Source of the DNA: Dryomyza anilis
Taxonomy: Eukaryota > Arthropoda > Insecta > Diptera > Dryomyzidae
Length of the DNA: 64,000 nucleotides
Direction: 5' to 3'
Assembly: GCA_951804985.1 (NCBI GenBank)
Contig: OX638135.1
Location: 40,037,117 to 40,101,116 of the forward strand
In this document: positions 31,647 through 44,952 of the stretch, one piece after another
Layout of the letters: each line of letters starts with the position of its first letter
Numbering within the stretch: the first letter of the stretch is position 1
The notes under the pieces: model-generated
Database searches by the model: none
Seen by the model: the letters and a program-made list of their open reading frames with translations, nothing else
Told to the model about the DNA's origin: nothing
Program-made: the position numbers and the translations under genes

Positions 31647-33413
31647 TTAATTACCATTTTTAATAGTCGGAAGCATTATTTTTGAATTAAGAGACGGATC
31701 AAACTGTGGCAACGAATCAATGTATCGGTATTTCGTTTTCTTATTGTTTTTGTTTCGCCAATTTTTCTCCTGACGAAGTTCATTTAATTCATTAAATTCA
31801 TTATTTGTATCCTCAGAATTATTTGAAATGGAAAACTCATCTAGATTATCATCTGTACCTTCAGAATTATTAATGGCATCTTTATTTTCTGTTTTTGTAA
31901 TAGTAAATTCTGTTATTTTTATCAACATTTTTATGTCGTTTTCCAATTCATCGTATTTTTTATTTCGAAGTTTTTGCTCTTCGCGAAACTTACTTAAATC
32001 ATAGAATTCGAGTTCATTGTTATCATCCGGATCTTCGTATGATGTGATGTCAACGAAACCATCATTTTAGGATTTTGTAATGTTGTTTAATGTTTCTTCA
32101 ATCACAGCATTATTTGGAATGTCGGATTTAGTTTTTTTTGTCGTATAAGCTCTTTTCAACCATTCCAAGTTTTAATTTGGAAGGAAAACTTGAATTGTGT
32201 CGACAAACAAAATCAGTAACGACTTCTTTCGGAACTGGAAAAGTACTTTTATGCGTTGACCCTATTCGCAGAAATTCGAATAACCAATATGAAATGGCAT
32301 TGGTGTCTTGACTTGCAGAAATCATTTGGAAAATCGGGACATTGTTATGTGATGTTCGTGACACTGCCTGATAAAGGTGAATATGCGACGATAATTCTCC
32401 ATTTGGTAATTTAATTTTTTTCATAAGTGAGCCGGTAGCATCAATGCATATTATCTGATGAAATTTTTCGTACACAGCTATTTGGTCATTAGACCAATAG
32501 TGAACAAAAATAGGAACAAAGCCAATTGATCGTATTGCTCCTTCGTATTTAGATGAGTATTTTAATAACTGCAAACTTTCAAAAATATTTTTTGATTGAA
32601 TACCGTGAATGATGTCCTGTTTTTCTCTTTTAGCTTTGCTCAAAATAGTATTTGAATATAAATTTGGAGGCTCATTATCACTAATGTTCATAGCTCGGTC
32701 TGCTTCTTTACATCGCCAAGCCGATGGTAAAAGTTGTCTTTCAATCATCTCCGTCGCAATCTCGGTTCGTTTTTTACCCTTTAGTTGTCTCTTCTTATGA
32801 TGTGTATAGATTGGGTAGTAATTGTTCAGGGTGCACTCCATCAAAATTGGCTCACTTTCATTTACATGATTTGCAATAACACCACGAAATATGCATGAAC
32901 ATTCTGTGCAACTCCCATTGACAACTGCAAAATATCCACTTTCGAATTCTTAAATGTTAAAGGGCACTGTATTTTAGTGCATTCAAATAATTTATCAAAA
33001 ATGCAATTAGTCCATGATTGTCGTTTAAGTGAATATACAGATCTAGTTCTACGATCTTGAAAATTGTATGAAACAATTTCTTGTTTCATGTCATTCCATA
33101 CTTCAGAAACATCGATTGTAAATAAAATTTCTTCTGGGTTTGTGTCATATAAACTCTCATCATTGAATACTGGATGATGAATAATGTTATTTGATTCCAA
33201 ATATTCGGAGTATATATTATAACGATCTAATTTTAATATAGTGTAGATATTTTTCGGACTTAATCTATGCGAAACATCCATAGACATTGACAAATCAATG
33301 AATACCTGCGAAGATGGCGTCGCTACCGAACCATTAGTTTTAATAATAATATTTTTAAATTTCTCCAATTCTAATAATTGTCTTAGTTCTATAATAGACG
33401 GTTGATTAGCCAT
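31647..33413 (-). pseudogene. Mutator-like (MULE) transposase remnant
   Basis: Three minus-strand frames. 33413-32862 (183 codons) has the N-terminal segment with ATPSSQVFIDLSMSMD and frequent aromatic residues, typical of the region before MULE catalytic domains. 32844-32128 (238 codons) contains FVHYWS, ICIDATGSLMKKI (first catalytic Asp), HIHLYQAVS, VPIFQMISASQDTNAISYWLFEFL, and EVVTDF (second Asp), the pattern of insect MULE/Phantom transposases. The sequence then leaves the family pattern. 31946-31647 is acidic, Asn-rich and unrecognised. The third catalytic Glu region is not found, so this is a deletion derivative. Terminal inverted repeats and a 9-bp target duplication were not identified. 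Confidence 0.6.
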
Positions 33414-33509
33414 TTTGCATATAAAATGAAAATGAAAAGAATGAACTTGTATTCTGAAAATAAACTGAAAACACTTTATATAATATTTTTATAATTTATA
33501 TATAACTAA

Positions 33510-34859
<1,350 letters not shown>

Positions 34860-35237
34860 AAGGCTTTAATAACGGTACTATCAGACCAGTAAGCTTTCAA
34901 TCCAGAAAGGTTTTATGTACAGGAACACTTTTGAACAGCAACACTTCTGACTTAAATGATCGGCAGAAAAAAATTGTCGCAATTTATTTCAAAATGTATT
35001 TTCGATATCGAAAAAAAGTTTAAAATATTCTCAATCATCGAAGAAACTAACCATCAAAATAAAAGACAATTCTATTTATTTTTATGTAATTTTCCTCACC
35101 CTGTGTTTTATAATCCTAAAACTTTGCTTTGATTTTTATTGAAGGTATTGTGCATATGTTAGTGCATACGTGTAGTTTATAAAATATTGTTGTTTTTATT
35201 TTTTCTATTGTATTTCATAAAAATGTCATATTGTTTT

Positions 35238-35882
35238 TTAGTAGCACAAGCAGCACAAATTGTGCACAATCCGGCACAATTATCAAAAAAATAAATTTAC
35301 AAAATGGCGGTGCTAACTTCGAAATATTGTATTATTTTTAATTCGGTAACGGTAAAATATTTTTGATCAGTTCTAAGTAGCACAACCAGCACAAGTTGAG
35401 TACAATCCAGCACAAATGTGAAAAAAAATATTTTCGAAAATGGCGGTGCTAACTTCCACATTGTTTTTTGATTTTTAATTCAATCAAAATAAATTATTTT
35501 TTACTTTCGTTTAGTAGCACAACCAGCAAAAGTCAAGCACTAAACAGCACAAATATCAAAAAAAATATATCTCAAAATGGCGGTGCTAACTTCCACCCAA
35601 AATTTGAAAATTATTTTTAATTTTCTCAATTTTTAATATATTTTATTATTGTTTACTATCACAACCAGCACAAGTAGAGCACAATCCAGCACAAACAACG
35701 AAAAAAATTAATTACAAAATGGCGGTGCAAACTTCCACCCAAATTTTTGACATATTTTTAAAAAAATAACTGTATATATATTTCAACTTTTTATTAGTAG
35801 CACAACCAGCACAAACCGAGCACAAGTCAGCACAATATACGTTTTTTAATTATCTCAAAATGGCGGTGCTAACTTCCACCAC
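35238..35882. repeat. Minisatellite, five units of about 140 bp
   Basis: Each unit starts with AGTAGCACAACCAGCACAA (starts near 35238, 35375, 35511, 35654, 35795), continues with GAGCACAATCCAGCACAA, a variable A-rich linker, then AAAATGGCGGTGCTAACTT, then a diverged T-rich spacer. Conserved blocks are about 85 bp; spacers vary. Lies in the outer part of the inverted Polinton copy. Not CRISPR-like: units are long, diverged and in an insect genome. Confidence 0.85.
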
Positions 35883-36360
35883 ATAGAATATTTACAAACG
35901 TATTAACGTTGTTGTTCTTGTAAAATATTATAGTTGCAATTAAATTTCAGTTAACATAGTTATAATGTATACTATAGTTATACTTGATTGTTTTATTTTG
36001 CATGATCATCAGGAGAGTTGAGGAGCAAAGGGTTTAATTTGAAACTTTGTTGAGGAACGGTGATTGTAATTTAAAACTTCGCTTTATGAATGAATGTTAT
36101 TATTAGATGTTTATTTTTTTGGTGGATAATTTTTTGTACATTGACATATATTTAATTCAAGGTCAATTTTACTATACGGGATATTGTAGTGGACTTTATT
36201 CTACAAAGTCATGGTCGTTTAATTTGGTTATATGAATGAATAGAGCCATAAGGTTCCATTGGGATCATTTTTTAAATCTTTTTCTTTACTATAAGTTTAA
36301 AAGATTGAGCATACATGTTTATTTTTATATAGTTTTTTGTCTTGAGATTGATTTTATTTA

Positions 36361-36661
36361 CTCTCTTTAACATTTTAATTGAGTATATTTTTACTAATGG
36401 AATTTACTTTTTAACTTATTTTAAAGAGATATCCATTATATATAAATGGGCAGAAATTTGATTTAAAGTTATTTATGATCATAAAGAACCATTTATTAGG
36501 TTTATCCCTAGATGTAAACATTATCAGTATATAGAAAAAATATTAACAATTCACGGAGTACATTATAAAAGCTGTCAATGGGCCACAGATGACGTAACGG
36601 AGGGTCCAGATACATGTGGTTGCTATTATTATGACAAGGAAGCAAAGACATTGATAAACTA
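36361..36661 (+). pseudogene. Unrecognised small reading frame beside the Polinton protease
   Basis: About 100 codons read in one frame with a single TGA/TAA-type interruption (around 36456), ending ...EKILTIHGVHYKSCQWATDD then VTEGPDTCGCYYYDKEAKTLIN and a stop. It converges on the minus-strand protease. A decayed homologue with a deletion of the cysteine-containing end lies at the equivalent place in the + copy (minus strand, about 13880-13560). Codon pattern and conservation in both copies suggest a former gene, perhaps of the Polinton, but I do not recognise it. Confidence 0.4.
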
Positions 36662-36803
36662 ATAAAATTATATTATAGAATAAAATATACAAAATATATT
36701 GCAATTGTTTATTATATATTATTATATTAATATAATTTTTTTTTTATAATACTATATTCAATGAATTTGTAAAATTTTAAATAATAGAAATAAAAAGACA
36801 AAT

Positions 36804-37203
36804 TTATAATTTATTTTCATTAAATTGTTTTAAATATTTTTTAATAAAAATACTTTTAAAATAATGCACAGCTAAAATATCATTAATATAAAAATTATAT
36901 ATATCAAAATAATTAAAAAAACTTTTTAAATGAAATATTTTTACTTCTTAAATATATAAAAATACAGCAATAAACACCGCATAACATTGAAATTACACTT
37001 TGTAATCGGAAAAAGCTTTTAATAAATGTGGATGCATTTGTTTGAATAAAATTTACAAATGGTTTAATAGGGTAACTCCCCGCAGAACAAAAATACTCAG
37101 CCGGCCCATGTTTAAATTGTTTAAATGATGAATCCATATTCACAATATAAAATGCTTGCTTTTTTATTCGATTTCCAGTAGCTGATTTGATGCAAAAACT
37201 CAT
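36804..37203 (-). pseudogene. Polinton maturation protease, inverted copy (broken)
   Basis: From ATG 37203 (MSFCIKSATGNRIKK) the frame is open past SMLCGVYCC with the catalytic Cys. A deletion has removed the DSHWIAIYF segment containing the catalytic His, so the enzyme is dead. In the + copy the His segment is present, but the start is interrupted by a TAG and a later frameshift. Stop at 36806-36804. Confidence 0.8.
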
Positions 37204-37257
37204 TTAAAATTTTTCTTAGTTACTAAATTTCTTTATAAAATATTTTCTATATTAAAT

Positions 37258-38135
37258 CTGATTTTCGAATCTAATTCCCTTACTTTATTATTGGCTTCTT
37301 CTAATGTTTCGAATTCTAGTCTGGGCTGTTGGCTCAGTGCTCGTTCAATTGATTCGTCCAAAATATCTTTATTTTTCAGCAACGTTCTTAATTTTTCGTT
37401 TTCTTCTTCTATTCCACTGCCTGATCTAACAACTCCTGCCGTTCTTCTAAAATATCGTTTAATTTTTTATATAATGCAGTAAATTCTCCTTTCCAATCAT
37501 ATTATTCTTTTATTTTATGAGCACTTTTATGTTCCAAGAAGTATACTAACTGTTCAAAAACTACGTCAACTCTTTCGTCTTCGGAGTATACCCGTGTGGT
37601 TCTAACTTTATTTTTCATTAATTCCAAAGTTTCTTTATTGTTAACTTCCGTACTAATTTGATTCCACAATTTCTCAGTTCCAATTCCACAAAATTCGCCA
37701 TATATTCATTAAAATATTCAATTAAAATTTATAAATTTTTTTAATTTCATATTTTCTATCATTTAATTTCACCATTTATTTACTACATTCACTCATACTC
37801 ACTAAAATTAACTCAATATTTAATTATAACTTCCTTTCCACTACTGTGTTTCTTCATTTTTTAAAGCTCCTTCAAATTCGTCCTTCAGTCCTTTTTATAA
37901 ATTCTTGAAAAACCGGCTGCTCCAAAATGTTGTGGGCTCCAAGGGGTCCTTTTGTACTTACCTTTTATTTATGAAAATGCCAGTGACAATTTCTCCTCGA
38001 AGTCCACAATTGTAGTCCTAACATTTATTACTAAATAAAAATGCAAGTATATTTTATACTTGCTTTATACTTTTATTAATTATTTTTAAGTATTTTTACA
38101 GAGCTTGAGCATAAACTGTAAACACGTCTGCACTC
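37258..38135 (-). mobile_element. Captured LTR-5'UTR-gag fragment, inverted copy
   Basis: Same fragment as 12027-12940: LTR end with a splice-donor-like AAAGGTAAGTAC, primer-binding-like site, leader, and gag start (near 37700) truncated at the same point. It has its own deletion (about 50 bp near the gag start) and stops. Flanked by direct copies of a Polinton segment (37176-37250 and 38140-38180). Confidence 0.8.
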
Positions 38136-38181
38136 TAAGTAGCTGATTTGATGCAAAAACTCATTTAAAATATTTCTTAGT

Positions 38182-38183
38182 TA
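38182..38183 (+). repeat. TA target duplication (left)
   Basis: The uninterrupted sequence in the + copy reads TTAGTTACTAAAT. Here TA is duplicated on both sides of the inserted element (also 39932-39933). Confidence 0.6.
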
Positions 38184-39130
38184 CCGTCAACTGGGGTGAC
38201 TTTAGACTTTCAGAGGTGACTTTGGCCAAACAAAAAATAATGTTTGCAATCAAATTTTCTCAGCATCCAAGTGACTTACAGATTTCAATTCTTTTACAAT
38301 AATTTTCTTTGAAGCATTTTCTATCTGCGTAATGATATTTCCTTAACGTTAAACACTCAAATTCCAACATATTAACATTTTTGTAAATTTAGCTAAAAAG
38401 TATTAATTTTATTTACGAGCAAAATCAATTTAGTATGTAAAATATACGTATGCTATTAATACGTTACATTGTTTATGTTAGAAATTAATATATTTTCTTC
38501 TAATAAACCAAATATGTATTGTCATTTTAATCCATTACTATTTTTAATTATTTATTTTATTTGATCGTTCTTAAAATTAATGTTTTTGGGGTGACTTTGG
38601 CCCGAGTAAAATTCGCCCCAAACTATACATGGGGGTGACTTTGACCCGGTTAAAACCCACACAAATAATTCGAACGTGTATACCCAATTTACTTGATAAT
38701 TTCCATTAAATAACCTTGTTCTAATGAAAAATACAAAATGGGTTTTATCTTTTTCATATAAATCCTTGCTACCATACTTATTATTCAAAATATATGGCTT
38801 TCAAGTGATCTGGATTTTCAGTAAAACATTTATGATGATATAGTGTCATAGTCTTCTTATAGTTCCATAAAAACATTGATAAAATTGGTGATTAACATGT
38901 TTGGGCCAAAGTCACCTCAACCGCGAGGTGACTTAGAACCATTTTTATACCCTACACTAAGAGTGAAAGGGTATATTTAGTTTGGTACGCCGTTTGTAAC
39001 ACCCAGAAGGAAGCATCTCCGGTATGGAAAAGTATATATATTCTTGATCAGCATGACCTCCTGAGTCGATTTAGCGATGTCCGTCTGTCTGTCTGTCCGT
39101 CTGTCTGTATGTCTGTCCGTCCGTCCGTCC

Positions 39131-39212
<82 letters not shown>

Positions 39213-39931
39213 CTGTTGAAATCCCTACTACTTTTAAAATTGAAGAGCTAGATAAATGAAACTTATAACTTAGATTACTAGTATACCTACGCTGTATGTG
39301 CGAGATCGGTCCATTGTGACCTATGATCCGACCATTTATGTTCAAATACCTCATATAAAATGTACATATAAAGATCAATTTTTATGTATACGTGCTTAGG
39401 TAAACTTTTTTGGTCAAATATATATTGATATCATGCTCAAATACATGATAATAATGTTTTCCGGCGAAAAGACTTGTGGTTCACAAAAAAAAAAATCGAA
39501 ATTCGGTACACCTACCCATTTGTAAATATGGGTATCAAATGAATGGAAATTCTTCAGCGATTGAATGTTTGTAGTTATTTTCAGGATTCGTATACCCTGG
39601 TGACCTATATATCACTTTGAATGGTAACCACACATATGTGTAGGGTATTTATAGTCGGCTTAGACCGACTATAATTTTGATAATCCTAACTATCATAATT
39701 ACACCTACTTTAAAATTTCCCATGTGATCTAACCTTCCCAACTGGTTATTTTTATTTTTTTATAATTACTGTTATAACACCATGAAATTTTGATTACTGA
39801 TGCTTAAAGAGGACATACTTACAATATTTTATAAAAGAATGAAATATTAATTACATTAGAAAATAGCGAATTATTAGTATTACAAAATCAACATATACAG
39901 TTTTTCGGGTCAAAGTCACCCCAGTTGACGG
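38184..39931. mobile_element. TA-flanked terminal-inverted-repeat element (Tc1/mariner-like, non-autonomous)
   Basis: Ends CCGTCAACTGGGGTGACTTT and its reverse complement AAAGTCACCCCAGTTGACGG, flanked by TA. Without the DINE-1 (38946-39747) nested in it, it is about 0.95 kb and has no transposase ORF. The motif GGTGACTTTGGCC recurs internally in both orientations (for example near 38212, 38591, 38631, 38910-38935), a pattern expected of subterminal transposase-binding sites. Superfamily is inferred from the TA target only. Confidence 0.7.
38946..39747 (+). mobile_element. DINE-1: DINE-1/HINE element, near full length
   Basis: Full block order on +, with the longest GTCT microsatellite in the window (about 39080-39215) and an intact 3' stem-loop (about 39652-39675). 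Nested inside the TA-flanked element. The ORFs at 38977-39378 and 39077-39259 are microsatellite translations. Confidence 0.9.
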
Positions 39932-39972
39932 TACTAAATTTCTATATAAAATATTTTCTATATTACTTATAT

Positions 39973-40655
39973 TCATAGTGATTGTAATACAGTACGATTT
40001 TTATCAATTTCCAAAACACTATCAAACTCACAATATGCAAGTAAGAAATATCCGGTATCAACTAATTTTTAGTTATTTGGTGTCCCTTATCAAAGTAATG
40101 TATGCCAGTTCCATTAAATAAGGTTTGATATCCCCTTGTACTTATACGTCCATGTTTATAATCAAATTAAATCGGCTGTGCTGGTACTTGTACTCCATTT
40201 ACAACTAAATAAAATCTTTGTAAATTGAAATGGTGAAAGTTATACGTATTTTCTGAACCAGTATATGCTTTATTAGTTACCATACCAAATATAAAGAAAT
40301 TTGGAAGTTGTCCAATTATAACATTATCTAACAGTAGAGAATGATTGCCGGGTAAAATGCGAATGTCTTGATTTCAACTTTTTTATATGGATAAATAGTA
40401 TTTCTACTTTGTAAAACATTATGATGTGCCATTAAAATATTACTATTAATGGTAAGATGATTAATGTATAAGTTAGCTTCATGAATTTTAATAGATGACT
40501 CTCCAGATTTTGAATCTTCTAGTATATAAAAAGAAGGTTTCTACATATTAAGGGTTACTTTAAGTTCCACATTATTAAGAAGATATTTAGCTTGATTAAA
40601 TATATCTGCATGTAGTTTTCCTATCAATTCTACTCGTTCTCCATTTTTAAATGTT
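39973..40655 (-). pseudogene. Polinton major capsid protein, inverted partial copy
   Basis: Covers the C-terminal two thirds, from the equivalent of 11200 to the stop (complement of 39973-39975). Shares with the + copy the TAG (complement 40541-40543) and TAA (complement 40167-40169) nonsense codons. Near 40345 it lacks the frameshift seen in the + copy, so the two copies decayed separately afterwards. Truncated at the foldback element. Confidence 0.8.
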
Positions 40656-40659
40656 TTGT

Positions 40660-42045
40660 TATAAATATTACTCCGTGCTACAAAAACCAAAAAAATTTTG
40701 CACACTTAAAAAAATCGATATGTACGTAAAACTAGAGACCAATCCAAGGATATGTGCGTTCACTGTTTTTCTGGATCAATTCGTTTGCGGTTTTAAATTA
40801 CATTTAAAATGCAAGTGTGTTCCTTATTTTGAAATATTTTCAAGATATATATTTTTTGTGTCACTTTCAAAAACAATTGAATTCATCTTGTAGCAGAAAC
40901 CTTATTGATCGTGAATTCGAAAACCGATTCACGATATCAATTCGCATTCGTGTTTTACTTGCATTTGAAGTGCAACTGTATATCACTTTTTAATATTTAG
41001 AAAAATTTGTATATTTTTGCGTCACCTTTAAAAACTAAAGATGGGATCTTGTAGAAGAAACCTCACACATGATGATGTCGAAAACCGCTTTTCGTTATCA
41101 ATTCTTATACGGGTTTTACATGCATTTGAAGTGCAAGTGCATATCACTTTTTAATATTTACGTCACTTTTAAAAACCATGGATGGGATCATGTAGTAGAA
41201 ACCTCACAAATAATAAATTCGAAAAACGATTCGCGGAATTACGTATACAGTAAATCCAATTGATGTTATATTGATGTTATATATTAAAATCTAATGTTAT
41301 TCACAACGAGTATTTTATGATTTTTAAAACAAGTAAACCCGTATACGAATTAATATCGCGAATCGGTTTTCGAATCAAGCCAAATAAAAATAAAATTTTC
41401 TATATATTAAAAAGTGATATGCACTTCAAATGCATGTAAAACCCGCATAGGAATTGATATCGCAAAGCGGTTTTCGAATTCATCATTGGTGATGTTTCTG
41501 CTACAAGATCCCATCCTTGGTTTTTAAAAGTGACGCAAAAAAAATTAAAATTTTTCTAAATATTAAAAAGTGATATGCACTTGCACTTCAAATTCAAGTA
41601 AAACCCGAATAGGAATTGATAGCAAAAAGCGGTTATTGAACTCATCATCTGTGAGGTTTCTGCTACAAGATCCCATCCTTGATTTTTAAAAGTGAGGCAA
41701 AAATATATAAATTTTTCTAAATACTAAAAAGTGATATGCAGTTACACTTCAAATGCAAGTAAAATCCGGATGCGAATTGATATCGTGAAGCGGTTTTTGA
41801 ATTCACGATCAATGGGGTTTCTGCTACAAGATGAATTCAATTGTTTTTGAAAGTGACACAAAAAATATATTTTTTGAAATTATTTCAAAATAAGGAACAC
41901 ACTTGCATTTTAAATACAATTTAAAACCGCAAACGAATTGATCCATAAAAACGGTGAACGCACATATCCTTGGATTGGTCTCTAGTTTTACGCACATATC
42001 GATTTTTTTAAGTGTGCAAAGTACTGTCGTACGGTGTTATATATA
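40660..42045. mobile_element. Foldback element with tandemly repeated arms
   Basis: Nearly the whole 1.39 kb is an imperfect palindrome centred near 41350. Matching ends: TTTGCACACTTAAAAAAATC (40697) and GATTTTTTTAAGTGTGCAAA (42001-42020), with weaker pairing beyond. Each arm contains about three diverged tandem units of 170-240 bp, each with a GGGATCTTGTAG(A/C)AGAAACCTCA-like box, an AACCG(C/A)TTTTCG...ATCAATTC box and a TGCATTTGAAGTGCAA(G) box. No coding capacity. ORFs at 40651-41263 are not accepted. Confidence 0.75.
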
Positions 42046-42369
42046 TATTTGTACTAGGAGAAAATATTTCCTATAATTATATACATGTTCTTTAGTTTAA
42101 AGAAAATAATTTCATAAAACAAGGAAAGAATTTCTTTAATTTGAATAAATTGTATTCAATTCTGAGAAATAATGTTAATAATAATATAACAAATTTATGT
42201 ATTTGAATTAGAGAAAAGTTTCTTTGGAGCTAAATCATTGCAAATTTTCATCAAATATAGACTCAATTTTTTTTTAATAAAAAAACAAAAATAAAAGAGC
42301 AAACAAATAAAAAAATAAGCGAAAGTAAAATTCAAAATATAAAAAAATAAACCTACAATCTGAATATAA
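42046..42369. other. AT-rich intergenic sequence
   Basis: No feature seen. Confidence 0.6.
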
Positions 42370-42892
42370 AACCAGTTGGGAAGATTAGATCACATGGGAA
42401 ATTTTAAAGTAGGTGTTATTATGATAGTTAGGATTTTCAAAATTATAGTCGGTCTAAGCCGACTATAAATACCCTACACATATGGTTGGTAACAATTCAA
42501 AGTGGTATATAGGTCACCAGGGTATACGAATCCTGAAAATAACTACAAACTTTCTATCCCTGAAGAATCTTCTTTCATTTGATACTCATATTTACAAATG
42601 GGTAGGTGTACCGAATTTCGATTTTTTTTTGGAAACCACAAGTCGTTTCGTGGGAAAACATTATTTTCATGTATTTGAGCATAATGTCAATATATATTTG
42701 ACCAAAAAAGTTTACCAAAGCACGTATACAGTAAAATTGATTTAAATTTTATATGAGGTATTTGAACATAAGTGGTCAGTTCTCAGGTCATAATAAACCG
42801 ATCATGATCATTTTCTTGTTCAGACAGCTTAGTTTCATTGCTCTAGCTTTCAACTTTTTCTGTAATCGTGATTTCGACAGAGAGACAGAAGG

Positions 42893-42938
<46 letters not shown>

Positions 42939-43073
42939 GGACAGACAGTCATCGCTAAATCGACTCAGGAGGTCATGCTGATCAAGAATATATATACTTT
43001 TCCATACCGGAGATGGGTGTTACAAACGGCGTACCAAACTGAATATACACTTTCACTCTTAGTGTAGGGTATA
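42370..43073 (-). mobile_element. DINE-1: DINE-1/HINE element, diverged
   Basis: Full block order with more substitutions than the other copies (for example AAGATTAG, GTTATTATG, altered core around 42780-42890), a short GACA tract (42895-42945) and the palindromic 5' end. Probably the oldest DINE-1 here. Confidence 0.85.
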
Positions 43074-44235
43074 AACAGAAAATAAAAAGAAAATAAAAAT
43101 AAATAAATTTCGAAAATGCAAAAAAATATATAAAAACTAAACATTACGAGAAAGAAAGTAGAAAAGAAGATATCGATACCTTACAGGCAAAAGATCGTAA
43201 CCAGCAAAAAGGGGTTAAAAATCCTTGAAGTAGTCTCTAAACGAAATATTAAAATTATGTGGCCATTCTGATGTAAAATAGTCTGTATGTATCTACAAAC
43301 ATATGATGTGTCTTAAATATTTAGTTCATAGTTCGAATGTCTTCGCTAAACCTTATAACAGCGAATAGAATTGGATTAAAAATAATTAAAAATTATATCG
43401 TAACCAACATTTTTAGAAATGTAGTATCGATAATAAGTGTTATATGGCATTATTTCAAATTTGGATCGTGAAATTCCAAAATATGACTTTGCAGGGACAT
43501 GCTAATCACAAAGAGGTTTACAAAACTGCAATAAAACAAAAATTCCCAAAATGTTGGTTACAATGTTCTGTCTGGAAGGTATCGATATATAGATTAACAC
43601 ACAAAAAGATGACTAAAACGAACAATTTAACACTAAAAAAAAGATAAGTTTTAACAATTTAAAGCAGGTCTCGGGTGGAACCGGAACTGGAACCGAACCG
43701 GAACCGTTTCATTTTTATAGAACCGGAACTGGAACTGGAATCGTTATTTTATAGAACCGGAACTAGAACTGGAACAGAAAACCAGAACCGGAACTGGAAC
43801 CATTACTAAATTAATTAGATCAGAAATATATATATCAAAAAAATAATAATTAAATGAATTTGGACAATGAATTTGGAAACAAAAACAAATATTAATTAAG
43901 TTATGTTGAGCTTTGCAAATTTTCTTTATACATATTGATTGTCCTACAAAATATTTTTGTATTTTGACAAATATTTTATTTACTTATTTCTCAAAAGATG
44001 TATTTTATAATTATTGTTAACGTTTTACTAATCGTGTCCCCGCGAGGAAAATTAAATTCGACTATGAAACCATGCGACTTTATAAATGGTCAATTCCCAT
44101 GTAATGGGAATAATAAATATATGCTTTTTTATATCAATATTTTTTTCTTAGTTTAAAATATACAAGTAGGAATGAGACCCACGACGCACATTGGGAAAAA
44201 CATAGCAAAAACGCTCGCCTGTGGCAAGATGTTAT
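43074..44235. other. AT-rich intergenic sequence with an AACCGG repeat patch
   Basis: At 43666-43810 lies a degenerate GGAACCGGAACTGGAACC repeat that begins CAGGTCTCGGGTGGAACC, resembling the hAT-type subterminal repeats at 24087-24135 and 31135-31286. No matching second end in the window. ORF at 43444-43647 has no recognisable feature. Confidence 0.5.
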
Positions 44236-44255
44236 AATTTTTTTTTTTTTTTATA

Positions 44256-44948
44256 AATTAACCAACGCTCAGGGGATGCCCCCTATTCATGCAATGCACA
44301 GTGTTGATCGTAAGAAGGGATGATAGGTTAAATGGAGGGGGGAAAGATGGAGTAATGTCGGTGAATGTTTGTTTTGAACTTGCCAATATCAAAAATTTCG
44401 GGAAAAACAGACGGAGGGAGATTGTTCCACAAACGTATCGTGCGACTGAAGAACGAATTCTCTCGGTAATGCGTGGTTCTATTGAGAACCGAGTGAACTA
44501 CGAAGGGGTGGGCTTAGTTTGATGCCCGAGTAGAACGAGAGGACACACGACCTGGTGGAATCAGGCCATGTATTTCCCTCGAACACTTACCATTGCCTAT
44601 AGAACAGGCTTACACACCCTACGGTCCTTCGGTGCTCAAGAAAACCAATAGAGGATGAAATATTTTCATCCCCTATTAAATATATTGCACGTTGTTGGAT
44701 TCGATCCAGGAACTCCAAAGAAGATTTTGAAGCCCCTGCCCATAAGTGCGAATTGTATTCCATCTTAGGCCGAATATAGGTGGTGTAGACAGTGCGCAAG
44801 TCAGCAGGAGTGAAGTATGCCTTACACCGTTTTAAAAAACCGAGGCACTTGGCCGCCTCTTTCGACACGTCAAATATGTGAGTAGACGATGTCGTCTGAT
44901 TCTTCACCCTTTTTATAAATGACCAGAAATTTTTACTACCCCTGTGAT
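44256..44948 (-). pseudogene. CR1/L2-like LINE ORF2, C-terminal part
   Basis: The frame 44907-44587 reads KEAAKCLGFLKRCKAYFTP, YIRPKMEYNSHLWAG, LDRIQQRAIYLIG, RRTVGCVSLFYRQ, the post-RT region of this LINE group. After a stop it continues in decayed form with RENSFFSRTIRLWNNLPPSVF-like sequence and ends near 44270. It follows the linker remnant KNFWSFIKRVKNQ without any RT motif. Confidence 0.7.
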
Positions 44949-44952
44949 AGAG
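44949..44952 (+). repeat. 4-bp target duplication (left) of the 13.2-kb LTR element
   Basis: AGAG here and at 58151-58154. Confidence 0.6.

Larger units (their letters stand above)
34860..40655 (-). mobile_element. Inverted copy of the Polinton remnant (composite)
   Basis: Reverse-complement homologue of 11110-15060: capsid C-terminal two thirds (40655-39973), captured LTR/gag fragment (38135-37258), protease (37203-36804), flanking region (36803-35890) and outer end (35130-34860). It shares with the + copy two capsid nonsense codons and the edges of the retroelement fragment. It carries its own later insertion (38184-39931) and a minisatellite not present in the + copy. Confidence 0.8.

Noticed and set aside
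35238..35882. CRISPR-like repeat-spacer pattern
   Set aside because: Units are about 140 bp with diverged repeats in an insect genome; this is a minisatellite.
39077..39259. Ser/Val/Cys-Leu repeat ORF (and its antisense Thr/Asp/Arg/Gln version)
   Set aside because: Translation of the GTCT/GACA microsatellite.
40651..41263. Two ORFs in the foldback arms
   Set aside because: They are arm repeats; equivalent arm units on the other side do not keep the frame.
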